Assembly: GCA_025800215.1 (NCBI GenBank)
Contig: JAOXSC010000027.1
Coordinates: 1 to 56,523 of the forward strand
DNA: 56,523 nt
Direction: 5' to 3'
Source of the DNA: Marinibacterium sp.
Lineage (GTDB): Bacteria; Pseudomonadota; Alphaproteobacteria; Rhodobacterales; Rhodobacteraceae
The notes below the pieces were generated by a model, which was given only the letters and a program-made list of their open reading frames with translations, was not told where the DNA came from and searched no databases. The translations under genes and the position numbers were made by a program. This document shows, one piece after another, positions 35,214 through 43,513 of the stretch (its first letter is position 1; every line of letters starts with the position of its first letter).

Positions 35214-36668
35214 ATGTATCTGGGGCTGGATCTGGGCACATCGGGGCTGCGCGGGATTTTGGTGGATGGCGAAGACCGCGTTCTGGCCGAGGCCGAAGCG
35301 CAGTACCCGGTGTCCCACCCGCATCCGGGCTGGAGCGAGCAGGACCCCGCCCACTGGATCACCGCGCTGCATCAGGTGCTGGCCGATCTGGGCGCGCAGG
35401 CGCCGGGGGGCTTGGCGGATCTGCGCGCGCTGGCCTTTGCGGGGCATATGCATGGGGCGGTGCTGCTGGATCGGCAGGGGGCGGTGCTGCGCCCCTGCAT
35501 CCTGTGGAACGACAGCCGCGCGGCGGATCAGGCCGACCGGCTGGACGCTGACCCGGCCTTCCGCGCGCGCACGGGCAATATCGTCTTTCCCGGTTTCACT
35601 GCGCCCAAGCTGGCCTGGGTCGCCGCCCATGAGCCCGCGCTGTTTGATCGTGTGCACAAGGTGCTGCTGCCCAAGGACTATCTGGTCTGGCATCTGACCG
35701 GTGTCGCTGCGTCCGAGATGTCGGATGCCGCCGGGACCGGCTGGCTCGATACCGGGGCGCGGGACTGGGCGGATGATCTGCTGGCGGCCACGGGGCTGGG
35801 ACGCGATCACATGCCTGCGCTGTTCGAAGGCTGCGACGTGGTGGCCCCCGTTTCCCCTGCGCGTGCCGACGCACTGGGCCTGCCACGCGGTGTCCGGGTG
35901 GTGGCGGGGGCGGCGGACAATGCCGCAGCGGCCTGCGGTGCCGGGGCACTGGCCGAAGGGCAGGGGTTCGTGTCGCTGGGCACGTCGGGGGTGATCCTGA
36001 CCGCGCGCGACGGGTTTCACCCGCGCCCGGCCACGGCGGTGCACAGTTTCTGCCATGCGGTGCCCGGACGCTGGTATCAGATGGGGGTCATGCTGGCGGC
36101 GACCGACAGTCTGAACTGGCTGGCGCGGCTGCTGGGGGACAGCCCGGCGGTGCTGACCGAGGGGCTGGGCGGCGGGCTGCGCCCCCCCGGCGCGGTGCGG
36201 TTCCTGCCCTATCTGTCGGGCGAGCGCACACCGCATAATGACAGCGCGGTGCGGGGCGCGTTTCTGGGGCTCGATATTGCGGACACGCGCGGAGATCTGG
36301 TGCAGGGCGTGATCGAAGGTGTCAGCTTTGGTCTGCGCGACAGCCTTGAGGCGCTGCGCAGCGCCGGGGCGGATCCTGCGCAGTTGTTGGCCATCGGCGG
36401 TGGGACGGGGTCGGCCTATTGGGTGGATCTGCTGGCCACGGTGCTGGGCGTGCCGCTGGTGCTGCCTGCGCGCGGAGAATTCGGCGCGGCCCTGGGGGCA
36501 GCGCGGCTGGCCCGCTGTGGCGACAGCGGTGCCGATCCTGAAACGGTCATGCGCCCGCCGCGCATCGCCCGTGTGGTCGAGCCTGACCCGGCCCTGCAAC
36601 CGGCATTCGACGCCGCCTATGGCATGTTCCGCGACAGCTACGGCGCGCTCAAGGCGATGCCGGGATGA
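35214..36668 (+). CDS. xylB: Xylulokinase
   Basis: FGGY-family kinase of 484 residues that phosphorylates D-xylulose. The N-terminal MYLGLDLGTSGLRGILVD is the nucleotide-fold start, with WSEQDPAHWI, HMHGAVLLD, ILWNDSRAADQ and the catalytic-Asp segment DAAGTGWLD. C-terminal landmarks are VSLGTSGVI, PYLSGERTPHND and AIGGGTGSAYW. The start follows AGGGGGGC. It opens a plus-strand group with galM and a di-heme peroxidase, each joined by ATGA overlaps. The gap before it (34986-35213) shows no clear promoter. Confidence 0.95.
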   Translation: MYLGLDLGTSGLRGILVDGEDRVLAEAEAQYPVSHPHPGWSEQDPAHWITALHQVLADLGAQAPGGLADLRALAFAGHMHGAVLLDRQGAVLRPCILWNDSRAADQADRLDADPAFRARTGNIVFPGFTAPKLAWVAAHEPALFDRVHKVLLPKDYLVWHLTGVAASEMSDAAGTGWLDTGARDWADDLLAATGLGRDHMPALFEGCDVVAPVSPARADALGLPRGVRVVAGAADNAAAACGAGALAEGQGFVSLGTSGVILTARDGFHPRPATAVHSFCHAVPGRWYQMGVMLAATDSLNWLARLLGDSPAVLTEGLGGGLRPPGAVRFLPYLSGERTPHNDSAVRGAFLGLDIADTRGDLVQGVIEGVSFGLRDSLEALRSAGADPAQLLAIGGGTGSAYWVDLLATVLGVPLVLPARGEFGAALGAARLARCGDSGADPETVMRPPRIARVVEPDPALQPAFDAAYGMFRDSYGALKAMPG

Positions 36669-37660
36669 GGGGGGCCATGGGGGCGATCGACACCTTCACC
36701 CTGTGCGATGGCGATGTGTCCGTGCGGATGCTCAGCCTGGGTTGCATCACGCAGGACTGGCAGGTGCCGCTGGCCGGGCGTCTGGTGCCGGTGGTGCTGG
36801 GCCATGCCGAACCCGATGCCTATCGCGCCGCCCCCCACTATATGGGTCAGATCGTCGGGGTGGTGGCAAACCGGATCTCGGGGGCCCGTTTCACACTGGA
36901 TGGCCAGACCTTTCACATCCCGGCCAACGAAGGGCCCAACCTGCTGCATGGCGGGGCGGGGGGGCTGGGTCAGAGGCTCTGGCGCGGCACGCAGGACGGC
37001 CCGCGCGCGGTGCGCTTTGTGCTGGATCTGGCGCATCTGGAAGACGGGTTTCCCGGTCGGCGCCGTCTGAGCCTGCAGGTCACGCTTTGCGGCCACAGGC
37101 TGCGCTATGACATCTATGGCGAGACGGATCGCCCCACGCCGATGAGCCTGGCGCAGCACAGCTATTACACGCTGGGGATGGACGGGCCGCTCTGGCCGCT
37201 GCGATGCCGGATCGCTGCGGGGGCGGTGACGCCCTGCGGGCCGGACCGGTTGCCCGCGGGTCAGATCCTGCCGCTGGACGGGCTGGCCCATGACCTGCGC
37301 ACGCCCCGCAGCCTCGCCCGGGCCGATCCGGCGCGGGCGGGGATCGACCTGAATTATGTGCTGGATGGCGGCGGGTTTCGCGAGGTCGCCGCGCTTCGCG
37401 CGCCCAATGGCATGGGCCTGCGCCTGAGCAGCGATCAGCCGGGGCTGCAGCTTTATACCGGCGCTGGTCTTGGGGCGGGGCTCGGCTCGGACGCGCGGCC
37501 GCTGGCGGGGCAGCGCCATGCGCCGTTTCACGGGCTGTGTCTGGAACCGCAGGGCCTGCCCGACAGTGTGAACATCCCCCGCTTTGGCGACATCATCATC
37601 ACCCCCGACCGCCCCTATCGCCAGCGGCTTGAGGTCGAGATCAAGGAGGACACGACATGA
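36665..37660 (+). CDS. galM: Aldose 1-epimerase (mutarotase)
   Basis: A 331-residue galactose-mutarotase family enzyme that interconverts alpha and beta anomers of aldoses. Catalytic and binding residues are visible: His95 in NEGPNLLHGG, His165 in AQHSYYTL, Asp in GIDLNYVLDG and the general-base Glu in LCLEPQGLPDSVN. No signal peptide is present, so it acts in the cytoplasm. It overlaps the xylB stop and the next start as ATGA, so it belongs to a tightly coupled sugar operon; xylose or glucose are likely substrates. Confidence 0.92.
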   Translation: MRGAMGAIDTFTLCDGDVSVRMLSLGCITQDWQVPLAGRLVPVVLGHAEPDAYRAAPHYMGQIVGVVANRISGARFTLDGQTFHIPANEGPNLLHGGAGGLGQRLWRGTQDGPRAVRFVLDLAHLEDGFPGRRRLSLQVTLCGHRLRYDIYGETDRPTPMSLAQHSYYTLGMDGPLWPLRCRIAAGAVTPCGPDRLPAGQILPLDGLAHDLRTPRSLARADPARAGIDLNYVLDGGGFREVAALRAPNGMGLRLSSDQPGLQLYTGAGLGAGLGSDARPLAGQRHAPFHGLCLEPQGLPDSVNIPRFGDIIITPDRPYRQRLEVEIKEDTT

Positions 37661-38958
37661 TCCGAATGCTGGCCCCTCTTGCGCTGTGCATGGCAGCCGG
37701 AAGTGTCGCGGGCACGCCCTGGCCCAGGGCGGATGCGCGCTTTGCCAGCCCCGCGCCGCAGGCGGTCGAGCTGGGGCAGCTGCTGTTCTATGACCCGATC
37801 CTGAGCGGCAATCGCGAGGTGTCCTGCGCCACCTGCCACCATCCGCGCTTTGCCACATCCGATGGCGTGTCGCTGGGGCTGGGGGATGGGGGGATCGGGC
37901 TGGGGCCTGAACGCCGCGCCGACCCTGCGAACCCGCCCGAACAGCGCATCCCGCGCAATTCCCCGGCGCTGTTCAACCTTGGCGCGGATGAATTTACGGT
38001 GTTCTTTCACGATGGGCGGCTCGAAGCCGATCCGTCGCGCCCATCGGGGCTGCGCACGCCCTTGGGCACGGATATGGAGCAGGGTTTTGCCAGTGCGCTA
38101 TCGGCACAGACCATGTTTCCGGTGCTGTCCCCCGATGAGATGGCCGGGCATTACAGTGAAAACGACGTGTCACGTGCGGTGCGCCAGGGGCGTATCACCG
38201 GCGATGGGGGCGCCTGGGACATTCTGGCGGGGCGGGTGGCGGCGATCCCGGCCTATCGCGCCCGCTTTGACGCGGTGATCGGGGAGCGGCCCATTGCCTT
38301 TACCGACATCTCGAACGTGATTGCCGATTTCATCGCCTTTGAATGGCGCGCCGATGACAGCCCTTTTGACCGCGCCCTGCGCGGCGACGCGGTGCTGGAT
38401 GCCGATGCGCTGGCGGGGGCTGAGCTGTTTTATGGCGCGGCCGGGTGCAGCACCTGCCATGCGGGGCAGTTCCAGACCGATCACGGGTTTCACGCCATCG
38501 CTATGCCCCAGATTGGTCCGGGCAAGGCGGCGCGGTTCGAAACCCATGCGCGCGACACTGGGCGGATGCGGGTGACGGGGGCGGCCGGGGATGCCTATGC
38601 GTTCCGCACGCCATCGCTGCGCAATGTGGCGCAGACCGCGCCCTATGGCCATAGTGGGGCCTATGCCACGCTGGATGCCGTGATCCGTCATCACGCCGAC
38701 CCGCTGGCCGCATTGGCGGCCCATGACCCGGATCAGGCGGTCTGGCCGGGGTTTCAGGCCGATGATCTGCGCGCCCATGGCGACGCGGCCGAACGGGCAG
38801 AGATTGCGGCGGCCAATGTGCTGGAACCGCAGGCGCTGAGCGAGGCCGAGATCGCCGCGCTGATCGCGTTCCTGCACAGCCTGAGCGACGATCAGAGCCT
38901 GAAGGGCCGGCTGGGCGTGCCCGATCAGGTGCCCAGCGGGCTGGCGGTCGCGCGCTAG
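37657..38958 (+). CDS. Di-heme cytochrome c peroxidase/MauG family protein
   Basis: A 433-residue exported protein with two c-heme motifs: CATCHH (from residue 57) and CSTCH (near residue 269). A signal peptide is present (MIRMLAPLALCMAAGSVAGT). Other family features are QLLFYDPILSGN, TPSLRNVAQTAPYGHSGAYATLDAVIRHH and a C-terminal helical region. The family contains bacterial H2O2 peroxidases (CcpA) and MauG-like protein oxidases. Without structure I cannot tell which activity this one has. Its ATGA link to galM in a xylose operon is unusual and suggests a role tied to periplasmic sugar chemistry. Confidence 0.9.
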   Translation: MIRMLAPLALCMAAGSVAGTPWPRADARFASPAPQAVELGQLLFYDPILSGNREVSCATCHHPRFATSDGVSLGLGDGGIGLGPERRADPANPPEQRIPRNSPALFNLGADEFTVFFHDGRLEADPSRPSGLRTPLGTDMEQGFASALSAQTMFPVLSPDEMAGHYSENDVSRAVRQGRITGDGGAWDILAGRVAAIPAYRARFDAVIGERPIAFTDISNVIADFIAFEWRADDSPFDRALRGDAVLDADALAGAELFYGAAGCSTCHAGQFQTDHGFHAIAMPQIGPGKAARFETHARDTGRMRVTGAAGDAYAFRTPSLRNVAQTAPYGHSGAYATLDAVIRHHADPLAALAAHDPDQAVWPGFQADDLRAHGDAAERAEIAAANVLEPQALSEAEIAALIAFLHSLSDDQSLKGRLGVPDQVPSGLAVAR

Positions 38959-39041
38959 CGGGGATCTTCCCGCCGCTTTGCATTCGACAAGACCCGGTTT
39001 GGGTGGTTTGATGGCCGCGCAGAGCGCGGGCAAAAGGGGTC

Positions 39042-39431
39042 ATGATGGAGCGGGTCAGGCAGACGATGGCGCATCTTGCGCGCCCGCTCTGGTTGCTGGC
39101 GGGCGGGCTGGCGCTGGTATTGGGCGCGTTGGGCGTGGTGCTGCCGGTGCTGCCGACCACGCCCTTTGTGCTGCTGGCCGCATTCTGCTTTGCCCGGTCA
39201 TCGCCGCGCATTGCCGCCTATCTGGAAGAGCACCGTATCTTTGGCCCGATGATCGAAGACTGGCGCCGCACGGGTGCGATCGCGCCGCGCTACAAACGGA
39301 TTGCGGTGGGGATGATGGGCGCGGCCCTGGGGCTGAGCCTGGTCATGGGCGTGCCGGTGCGGGTGCTGATCATACAGGTGGTGGCCATCGCGCTGGCCGC
39401 AACCTATGTGCTGAGCCGCCCCAGTCATTGA
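39042..39431 (+). CDS. YbaN/DUF454 family inner-membrane protein
   Basis: A 129-residue protein with three hydrophobic segments (about residues 17-40, 43-52 and 93-122). It contains the family hallmark LGVVLPVLPTTPFVLLAAFCFARSSPR, followed by a polar stretch with HRIFGPMIEDWRRTGAI. Function is unknown. ATG 39042 or 39045 may be used. It converges with the CRTAC1 gene, and a small hairpin overlaps its stop codon. Confidence 0.9.
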   Translation: MMERVRQTMAHLARPLWLLAGGLALVLGALGVVLPVLPTTPFVLLAAFCFARSSPRIAAYLEEHRIFGPMIEDWRRTGAIAPRYKRIAVGMMGAALGLSLVMGVPVRVLIIQVVAIALAATYVLSRPSH

Positions 39432-39454
39432 ACCGGCCCAAGCGTGTCCGGTTC
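39430..39454. terminator. Hairpin between convergent genes
   Basis: GAACCGG (39430-39436) and CCGGTTC (39448-39454) form a perfect 7-bp stem with an 11-base loop between the YbaN-family and CRTAC1 stop codons. There is no clear T-run, so termination is tentative. Confidence 0.4.
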
Positions 39455-39469
39455 ATCTTGTGCCGGGTG

Positions 39470-41017
39470 TCACCGAAACCCGGAAACGCCGCTGCGGCGG
39501 ATCGTGATCTTGCGGTCCACGGGGGTGCTTTGCCAATCGCCCACCTCTCCATCCGGCCAGATCACCCGCAGCCGCGCCTGACGGGTCGTGCCCAGACCGA
39601 AATGCGCGGGCCCGGCCACGCCGCCCGCATGGCCGCCGCCCACGGTGATTTCGCGGGTCTGGATGCGGGTGCCGTCGTCCAGCTCGATCCAGGCGCCCAC
39701 GGCGTTGCGGTTGCCGCCGGGCTGATGCAGCGACACGCTCAGCCAGTGGCCGGGATCGGCGGTGAGGTTCTGCCAGACTTCAAGCGGGGCCCGGCGGTTC
39801 ACCACCGCCAGATCCAGCCGCCCGTCGCCGTTGAGATCCATCAGAGCCGCGCCGCGCGCGCGGTGCAGGCTGGCGATGCCTGCGCGCTCTCCGGCTTCGG
39901 CAAAGGTGCCATCGGGGGTCTGGATCAGCAGGTTGTTGGGGTCGTCATGGGCCAGACCGGGCATCTGATCCACATTGCCCTTGGCGATGAACACATCATC
40001 ACGCCCGTCATTCTGGATGTCCCCGAAGGCCACGTGCCAGCCGGTCGATGGCCGCCCGTCACCCCCGGTATAGGGCCGGTGCGCGGTGGTGCCACGGGCA
40101 AATGGCGCATCGTCATAGGTGGGGCCGCTGGCGCCATCGCGCAGCTGTTGGAGGCGCTGGTCGCCCATCGAGGTCAGAAACACTTCGGGCCGCCCGTCAC
40201 CGGTCAGATCGCGGCTGGCGATCCCCATCCCCCAGAGCTTGTGCGGCCGCCAGCCTTCGGTTTCGGAATAGGGGCGGGGCGGGGTGGTCATGTGCCAAAG
40301 CTGCTCATGCCCGTCCGACACATAGTAATGCCGGTCATTGCTGATCCGCAGATCGGCCCGGCCGTCGCGGTTCCAGTCGGAAAACAGCATCGACAGGGTG
40401 CAATAGCCGGGTGTCAGATCCAGCGGCGGGCCATAGCTGTCGCCCTGCGGTCGCCAAAGCCGATGCGCGTCGCAGGTGCCAAACGGTCCGTCAGGGTCAC
40501 TGCGATCCACGTAGTTGCCAAAGGCCAGCGTTGGCAGGCTCTGGCCCGGTTCCCAGGTGGCCGAAAAGGCGGTGGTCCAGCGCGGCGCGGCGGTGTCGAT
40601 CGGGGTGTCAAAGGCAGCAAAGCGGCAATCCCCCAGCCCCCGCATCAGCCGGTTGGCCCCGGTGCTGAGCAGCGCCAGATCCATATGCCCGTCGCCATCC
40701 ACATCCAGCGGATAGGCACCGGTCAGCCCGCGCAGGGCCAGTTCGGGCGGGGTGTCATCGGCAAAGCGGACCGTGTCGCGGGTCGATCCGTTGCGCAACA
40801 GCATCGCCGGGCTGTCGCCGCCTGCGGCGAAAAGCTCGGGCAGACCGTCGCCGGAACAGTCGAACCCCGCGATGCCGCCGCCGACAAAATGATCCCAGCC
40901 GCCGGTATAGCGGTGATCGGGCACGGGCACCGGGGTGAAACGCGGCTCGGCCGTGACGATGTCTGCCAGCAGCGATCCCGCCAGCACAGCTGCGGTCAAC
41001 GCGATCCTACATGGCAT
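39470..41017 (-). CDS. CRTAC1 family exported FG-GAP/ASPIC-UnbV protein
   Basis: A 515-residue exported protein. The signal peptide (MPCRIALTAAVLAGSLLADIVTA) is followed by at least six FG-GAP/VCBS-type Ca2+-binding repeats: FDCSGDGLPEL, LDVDGDGHMDL, SDWNRDGRADL, RDLTGDGRPEV, GDIQNDGRDDV and MDLNGDGRLDL. A C-terminal ASPIC/UnbV domain follows (GHWLSVSLHQPGGNRNAVGA through HFGLGTTRQARLRVIWPDGEVG). Family members are predicted beta-propellers of unknown function, often encoded near MauG-type peroxidases. ATG 41017 overlaps the end of the ROK gene by 11 bases, so the two are coupled. The di-heme protein gene lies 1 kb away, convergent. Confidence 0.9.
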   Translation of the reverse strand: MPCRIALTAAVLAGSLLADIVTAEPRFTPVPVPDHRYTGGWDHFVGGGIAGFDCSGDGLPELFAAGGDSPAMLLRNGSTRDTVRFADDTPPELALRGLTGAYPLDVDGDGHMDLALLSTGANRLMRGLGDCRFAAFDTPIDTAAPRWTTAFSATWEPGQSLPTLAFGNYVDRSDPDGPFGTCDAHRLWRPQGDSYGPPLDLTPGYCTLSMLFSDWNRDGRADLRISNDRHYYVSDGHEQLWHMTTPPRPYSETEGWRPHKLWGMGIASRDLTGDGRPEVFLTSMGDQRLQQLRDGASGPTYDDAPFARGTTAHRPYTGGDGRPSTGWHVAFGDIQNDGRDDVFIAKGNVDQMPGLAHDDPNNLLIQTPDGTFAEAGERAGIASLHRARGAALMDLNGDGRLDLAVVNRRAPLEVWQNLTADPGHWLSVSLHQPGGNRNAVGAWIELDDGTRIQTREITVGGGHAGGVAGPAHFGLGTTRQARLRVIWPDGEVGDWQSTPVDRKITIRRSGVSGFR

Positions 41018-42206
41018 CGCGACGCATCCTGTCCAGGGCCAGTTCCGTGACCTGATGGCGCGCAATGGCCGCTGCCCCCACCGCCCACATGCGTGCGCCC
41101 CAGCCATGCACCACGATGTCGGGCGGGGCGCGGTCGACCTGAAGGCTTTGTTTGGTGATCCGGTCAAGCAGCGCGGGGCCGTGCAGATGGCCAAGCTGGT
41201 GTTCTTCGCCGGCCAGGATGATCAGTTCGGGATCGAACAGGTTGATGAGATTGGCCAGTCCCATGGCAAAGATCCGGCCTGCGCGTTCCAGGATGCTTTT
41301 GGCCATCGGGTCATCGGCGCGCGCGGCATCCTGCAGCCCGGTGAGTGTCATCTGCGGATCGGCGGATGGCCCCATGACCAACGCGGCTTCGCGCAGCAGC
41401 GCGTAATTGGCGACATAGGCCTCAAGGCAGCCGCGCTGGCCGCAGCGGCAGAGCGCGCCATCCAGCTGCACCTTGATATGACCGAATTCGGCACCGCAGC
41501 CATGCGCCCCGCGATAGAGCGCCCCGTTCAGGATCAGCCCCATCCCGACGCCGTTTTCGATGGTCACCACCACAAAGGTGTCGCGCCCGCGCCCCTGACC
41601 GAACTGCTGTTCGGCCAGGGCCACCAGATTGGCGTCATTGTCGATCAGCGCGGGCAGGTCCAGCCGGTCACCGATCATGCGCGCCAGATCCACATTGCGT
41701 TTGGTCAGCCCCGGCGACCACAGAACCCGCCCGCTGGTGGCATTGACGATCCCCGGCAGGCCGATGCCGATGGCCGAAATGTCGCTGCGGCGCAGGCCGA
41801 TGTGGCGCGCCCTGAGGTCAAGCGCATCGCCAAGCGCATCCACCAGCGCTTCGGGTGACATGACCGGAGCGGGCAGGGGGACGCGGCCCAGACTGCGTTC
41901 GGTGCCGTCAAAATCCATCAGCAGGATCGACAGGTGATCCGAGGTGATCTTGATGCCCGCCAGCAGGTGGGCAGCGCCGCGAATCCGCAGGTCGACTCGG
42001 GGGCGGCCCCGGCCCGATCCGGGTGTGTCGTCGGCTGGCGCGACCTCTTCAATCAGGCCATGGGCCAGCATTTCGGCGGTGATCGTGGTGACCGTGGCGC
42101 GGCTGATCCCCGTCATCCGGGCCAGTTCGATGCGCGGCACGGGGCCATGCGCACGGATCGCATCCAGGATCTGCCGGCGCCCCAATTCACGCGGTCCTTC
42201 AGACAT
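41007..42206 (-). CDS. xylR: ROK family transcriptional regulator, XylR-like
   Basis: A 399-residue repressor with an N-terminal winged HTH (about residues 4-60: RRQILDAIRAHGPVPRIELARMTGISRATVTTI) and a ROK sugar-kinase-like domain. ROK landmarks are GIGLPGIVN, LIDNDANLVALAE, GCGAEFGH and the zinc-site CRCGQRGCLEAY. ATG 42206 has AGGAG at suitable spacing; ATG 42212 abuts the same box. It is divergent from xylF and overlaps the CRTAC1 gene. A dyad before xylF is the likely operator, and D-xylose or a related sugar the likely inducer. Confidence 0.9.
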   Translation of the reverse strand: MSEGPRELGRRQILDAIRAHGPVPRIELARMTGISRATVTTITAEMLAHGLIEEVAPADDTPGSGRGRPRVDLRIRGAAHLLAGIKITSDHLSILLMDFDGTERSLGRVPLPAPVMSPEALVDALGDALDLRARHIGLRRSDISAIGIGLPGIVNATSGRVLWSPGLTKRNVDLARMIGDRLDLPALIDNDANLVALAEQQFGQGRGRDTFVVVTIENGVGMGLILNGALYRGAHGCGAEFGHIKVQLDGALCRCGQRGCLEAYVANYALLREAALVMGPSADPQMTLTGLQDAARADDPMAKSILERAGRIFAMGLANLINLFDPELIILAGEEHQLGHLHGPALLDRITKQSLQVDRAPPDIVVHGWGARMWAVGAAAIARHQVTELALDRMRRDAM

Positions 42207-42304
42207 TTGCATCCTCTCCTTCAGGTCTTTCCCTGGCCCGATCCGGGCACCGATATGCTAAAGCCACGGCTGGTCAATGGCGCTTTTTCACGCAGCGTAC
42301 CTGA

Positions 42305-42327
42305 TTTAATTTGCGTTTCAAATTAAA
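42305..42327. promoter_or_regulatory. Probable ROK/XylR operator
   Basis: TTTAATTTG (42305-42313) and CAAATTAAA (42319-42327) are perfect 9-bp inverted arms around CGTTT, in an AT-rich island between the divergent ROK gene and xylF. Size and composition match ROK/XylR-type operators, and there is no other regulator gene in this locus. Confidence 0.75.
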
Positions 42328-42392
42328 ATGCGCCACGCTTGTCCCATGGTCCCCAAGCCGGGAGGGCGGGGGCAGTCTTTGGGAGGACAGAC

Positions 42393-43421
42393 ATGACACG
42401 ATTTGCAACCGCAGCCGTTGTAACGGCTGGGCTCTTGCTGGGCAGCACGGCGCTGGCTCAGGATCTCACGGTTGGGGTAAGCTGGTCGAATTTCCAGGAA
42501 GAGCGGTGGAAAACCGATGAGGCCGCGATCAAGGCGGCGCTGGATGCGGCGGGTGCGGCCTATGTGTCGGCGGATGCGCAAAGCTCGTCGGCCAAGCAGC
42601 TGTCGGATGTGGAATCGCTGATTGCCCAGGGGGTCGACGCGCTGATCATTCTGGCACAGGATTCGTCGGCGATTTCCCCCGCCGTTCAGGCCGCGGCAGA
42701 CGAAGGCATCCCCGTTGTGGGCTATGACCGCCTGATTGATGATGATCGCGCCTTTTATCTGACCTTTGACAATGTCGAAGTGGGACGGATGCAGGCGCGC
42801 GCCGTTCTCGAACAGCAGCCCAGTGGCAATTACGTGATGATCAAGGGCTCGCCCACGGATCCCAACGCCGATTTCCTGCGCGGCGGCCAGCAAGAGGTGC
42901 TGCAGGATGCGATTGACGCAGGCGACATCACCATCGTGGCCGAGGCCTATACCGATGGCTGGCTGCCCGCCAATGCGCAGCGCAACATGGAACAGATCCT
43001 GACCGCGCAGGACAACAATGTGGATGCGGTCGTGGCCTCGAATGACGGGACTGCGGGGGGCGCGGTGGCCGCGCTGACCGCCCAGGGCATGGACGGCATC
43101 CCGGTCTCTGGCCAGGATGGCGACCATGCGGCGCTGAACCGGGTGGCCAAGGGCACCCAGACCGTGAGCGTGTGGAAAGACGCCCGTGATCTGGGCCGGG
43201 CCGCGGGCGAGATCGCAGTGGCGCTGGCCGGTGGGGCGGCCATGGGCGATGTCGATGGCGCGCAAAGCTGGACATCGCCATCGGGGGCCGAACTGACGGC
43301 GGTGTTCCTCAAACCCGTGCCGGTCACGGCGGACAATCTGAGCACCGTGGTCGATGCGGGCTGGATCACGCAAGAGGCGCTCTGCCAGGGCGTGTCGGGC
43401 GGCCCCGCCCCCTGCAACTGA
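42393..43421 (+). CDS. xylF: D-xylose ABC transporter, periplasmic binding protein
   Basis: A 342-residue periplasmic sugar-binding protein. The signal peptide MTRFATAAVVTAGLLLGSTALAQ is followed by a type I periplasmic fold with XylF-like segments: VGVSWSNFQEERWKTDEAAIK, GVDALIILAQDSSAI, VVGYDRLIDD, VASNDGTAGGAV and ISVSGQD-type hinge region VSGQDGDHAALNRV. ATG 42393 follows GGGAGGA. It leads the xylF-xylH-xylG-glk-DUF3572-HAD run under the probable ROK operator. A stem-loop with a U-run follows, which would favour high xylF expression relative to the rest. Confidence 0.93.
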   Translation: MTRFATAAVVTAGLLLGSTALAQDLTVGVSWSNFQEERWKTDEAAIKAALDAAGAAYVSADAQSSSAKQLSDVESLIAQGVDALIILAQDSSAISPAVQAAADEGIPVVGYDRLIDDDRAFYLTFDNVEVGRMQARAVLEQQPSGNYVMIKGSPTDPNADFLRGGQQEVLQDAIDAGDITIVAEAYTDGWLPANAQRNMEQILTAQDNNVDAVVASNDGTAGGAVAALTAQGMDGIPVSGQDGDHAALNRVAKGTQTVSVWKDARDLGRAAGEIAVALAGGAAMGDVDGAQSWTSPSGAELTAVFLKPVPVTADNLSTVVDAGWITQEALCQGVSGGPAPCN

Positions 43422-43448
43422 TCGGCGCACCCGATCACCTGACCCTGT

Positions 43449-43497
43449 ACGCCCGTCGCTGATGGCCATGCTCTGGCAGCAAGGCGGCGGGCGTTTT
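43449..43497 (+). terminator. Attenuator-like stem-loop between xylF and xylH
   Basis: CGCCCGTCGC (43450-43459) and GCGGCGGGCG (43484-43493) pair with one mismatch, extended by an A-T pair, and are followed by TTTT (43494-43497). It lies in a 92-base gap inside the operon, where partial termination or 3' stabilisation would raise binding-protein output. Confidence 0.65.
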
Positions 43498-43513
43498 GTA
43501 TCCGGAGACCGTC

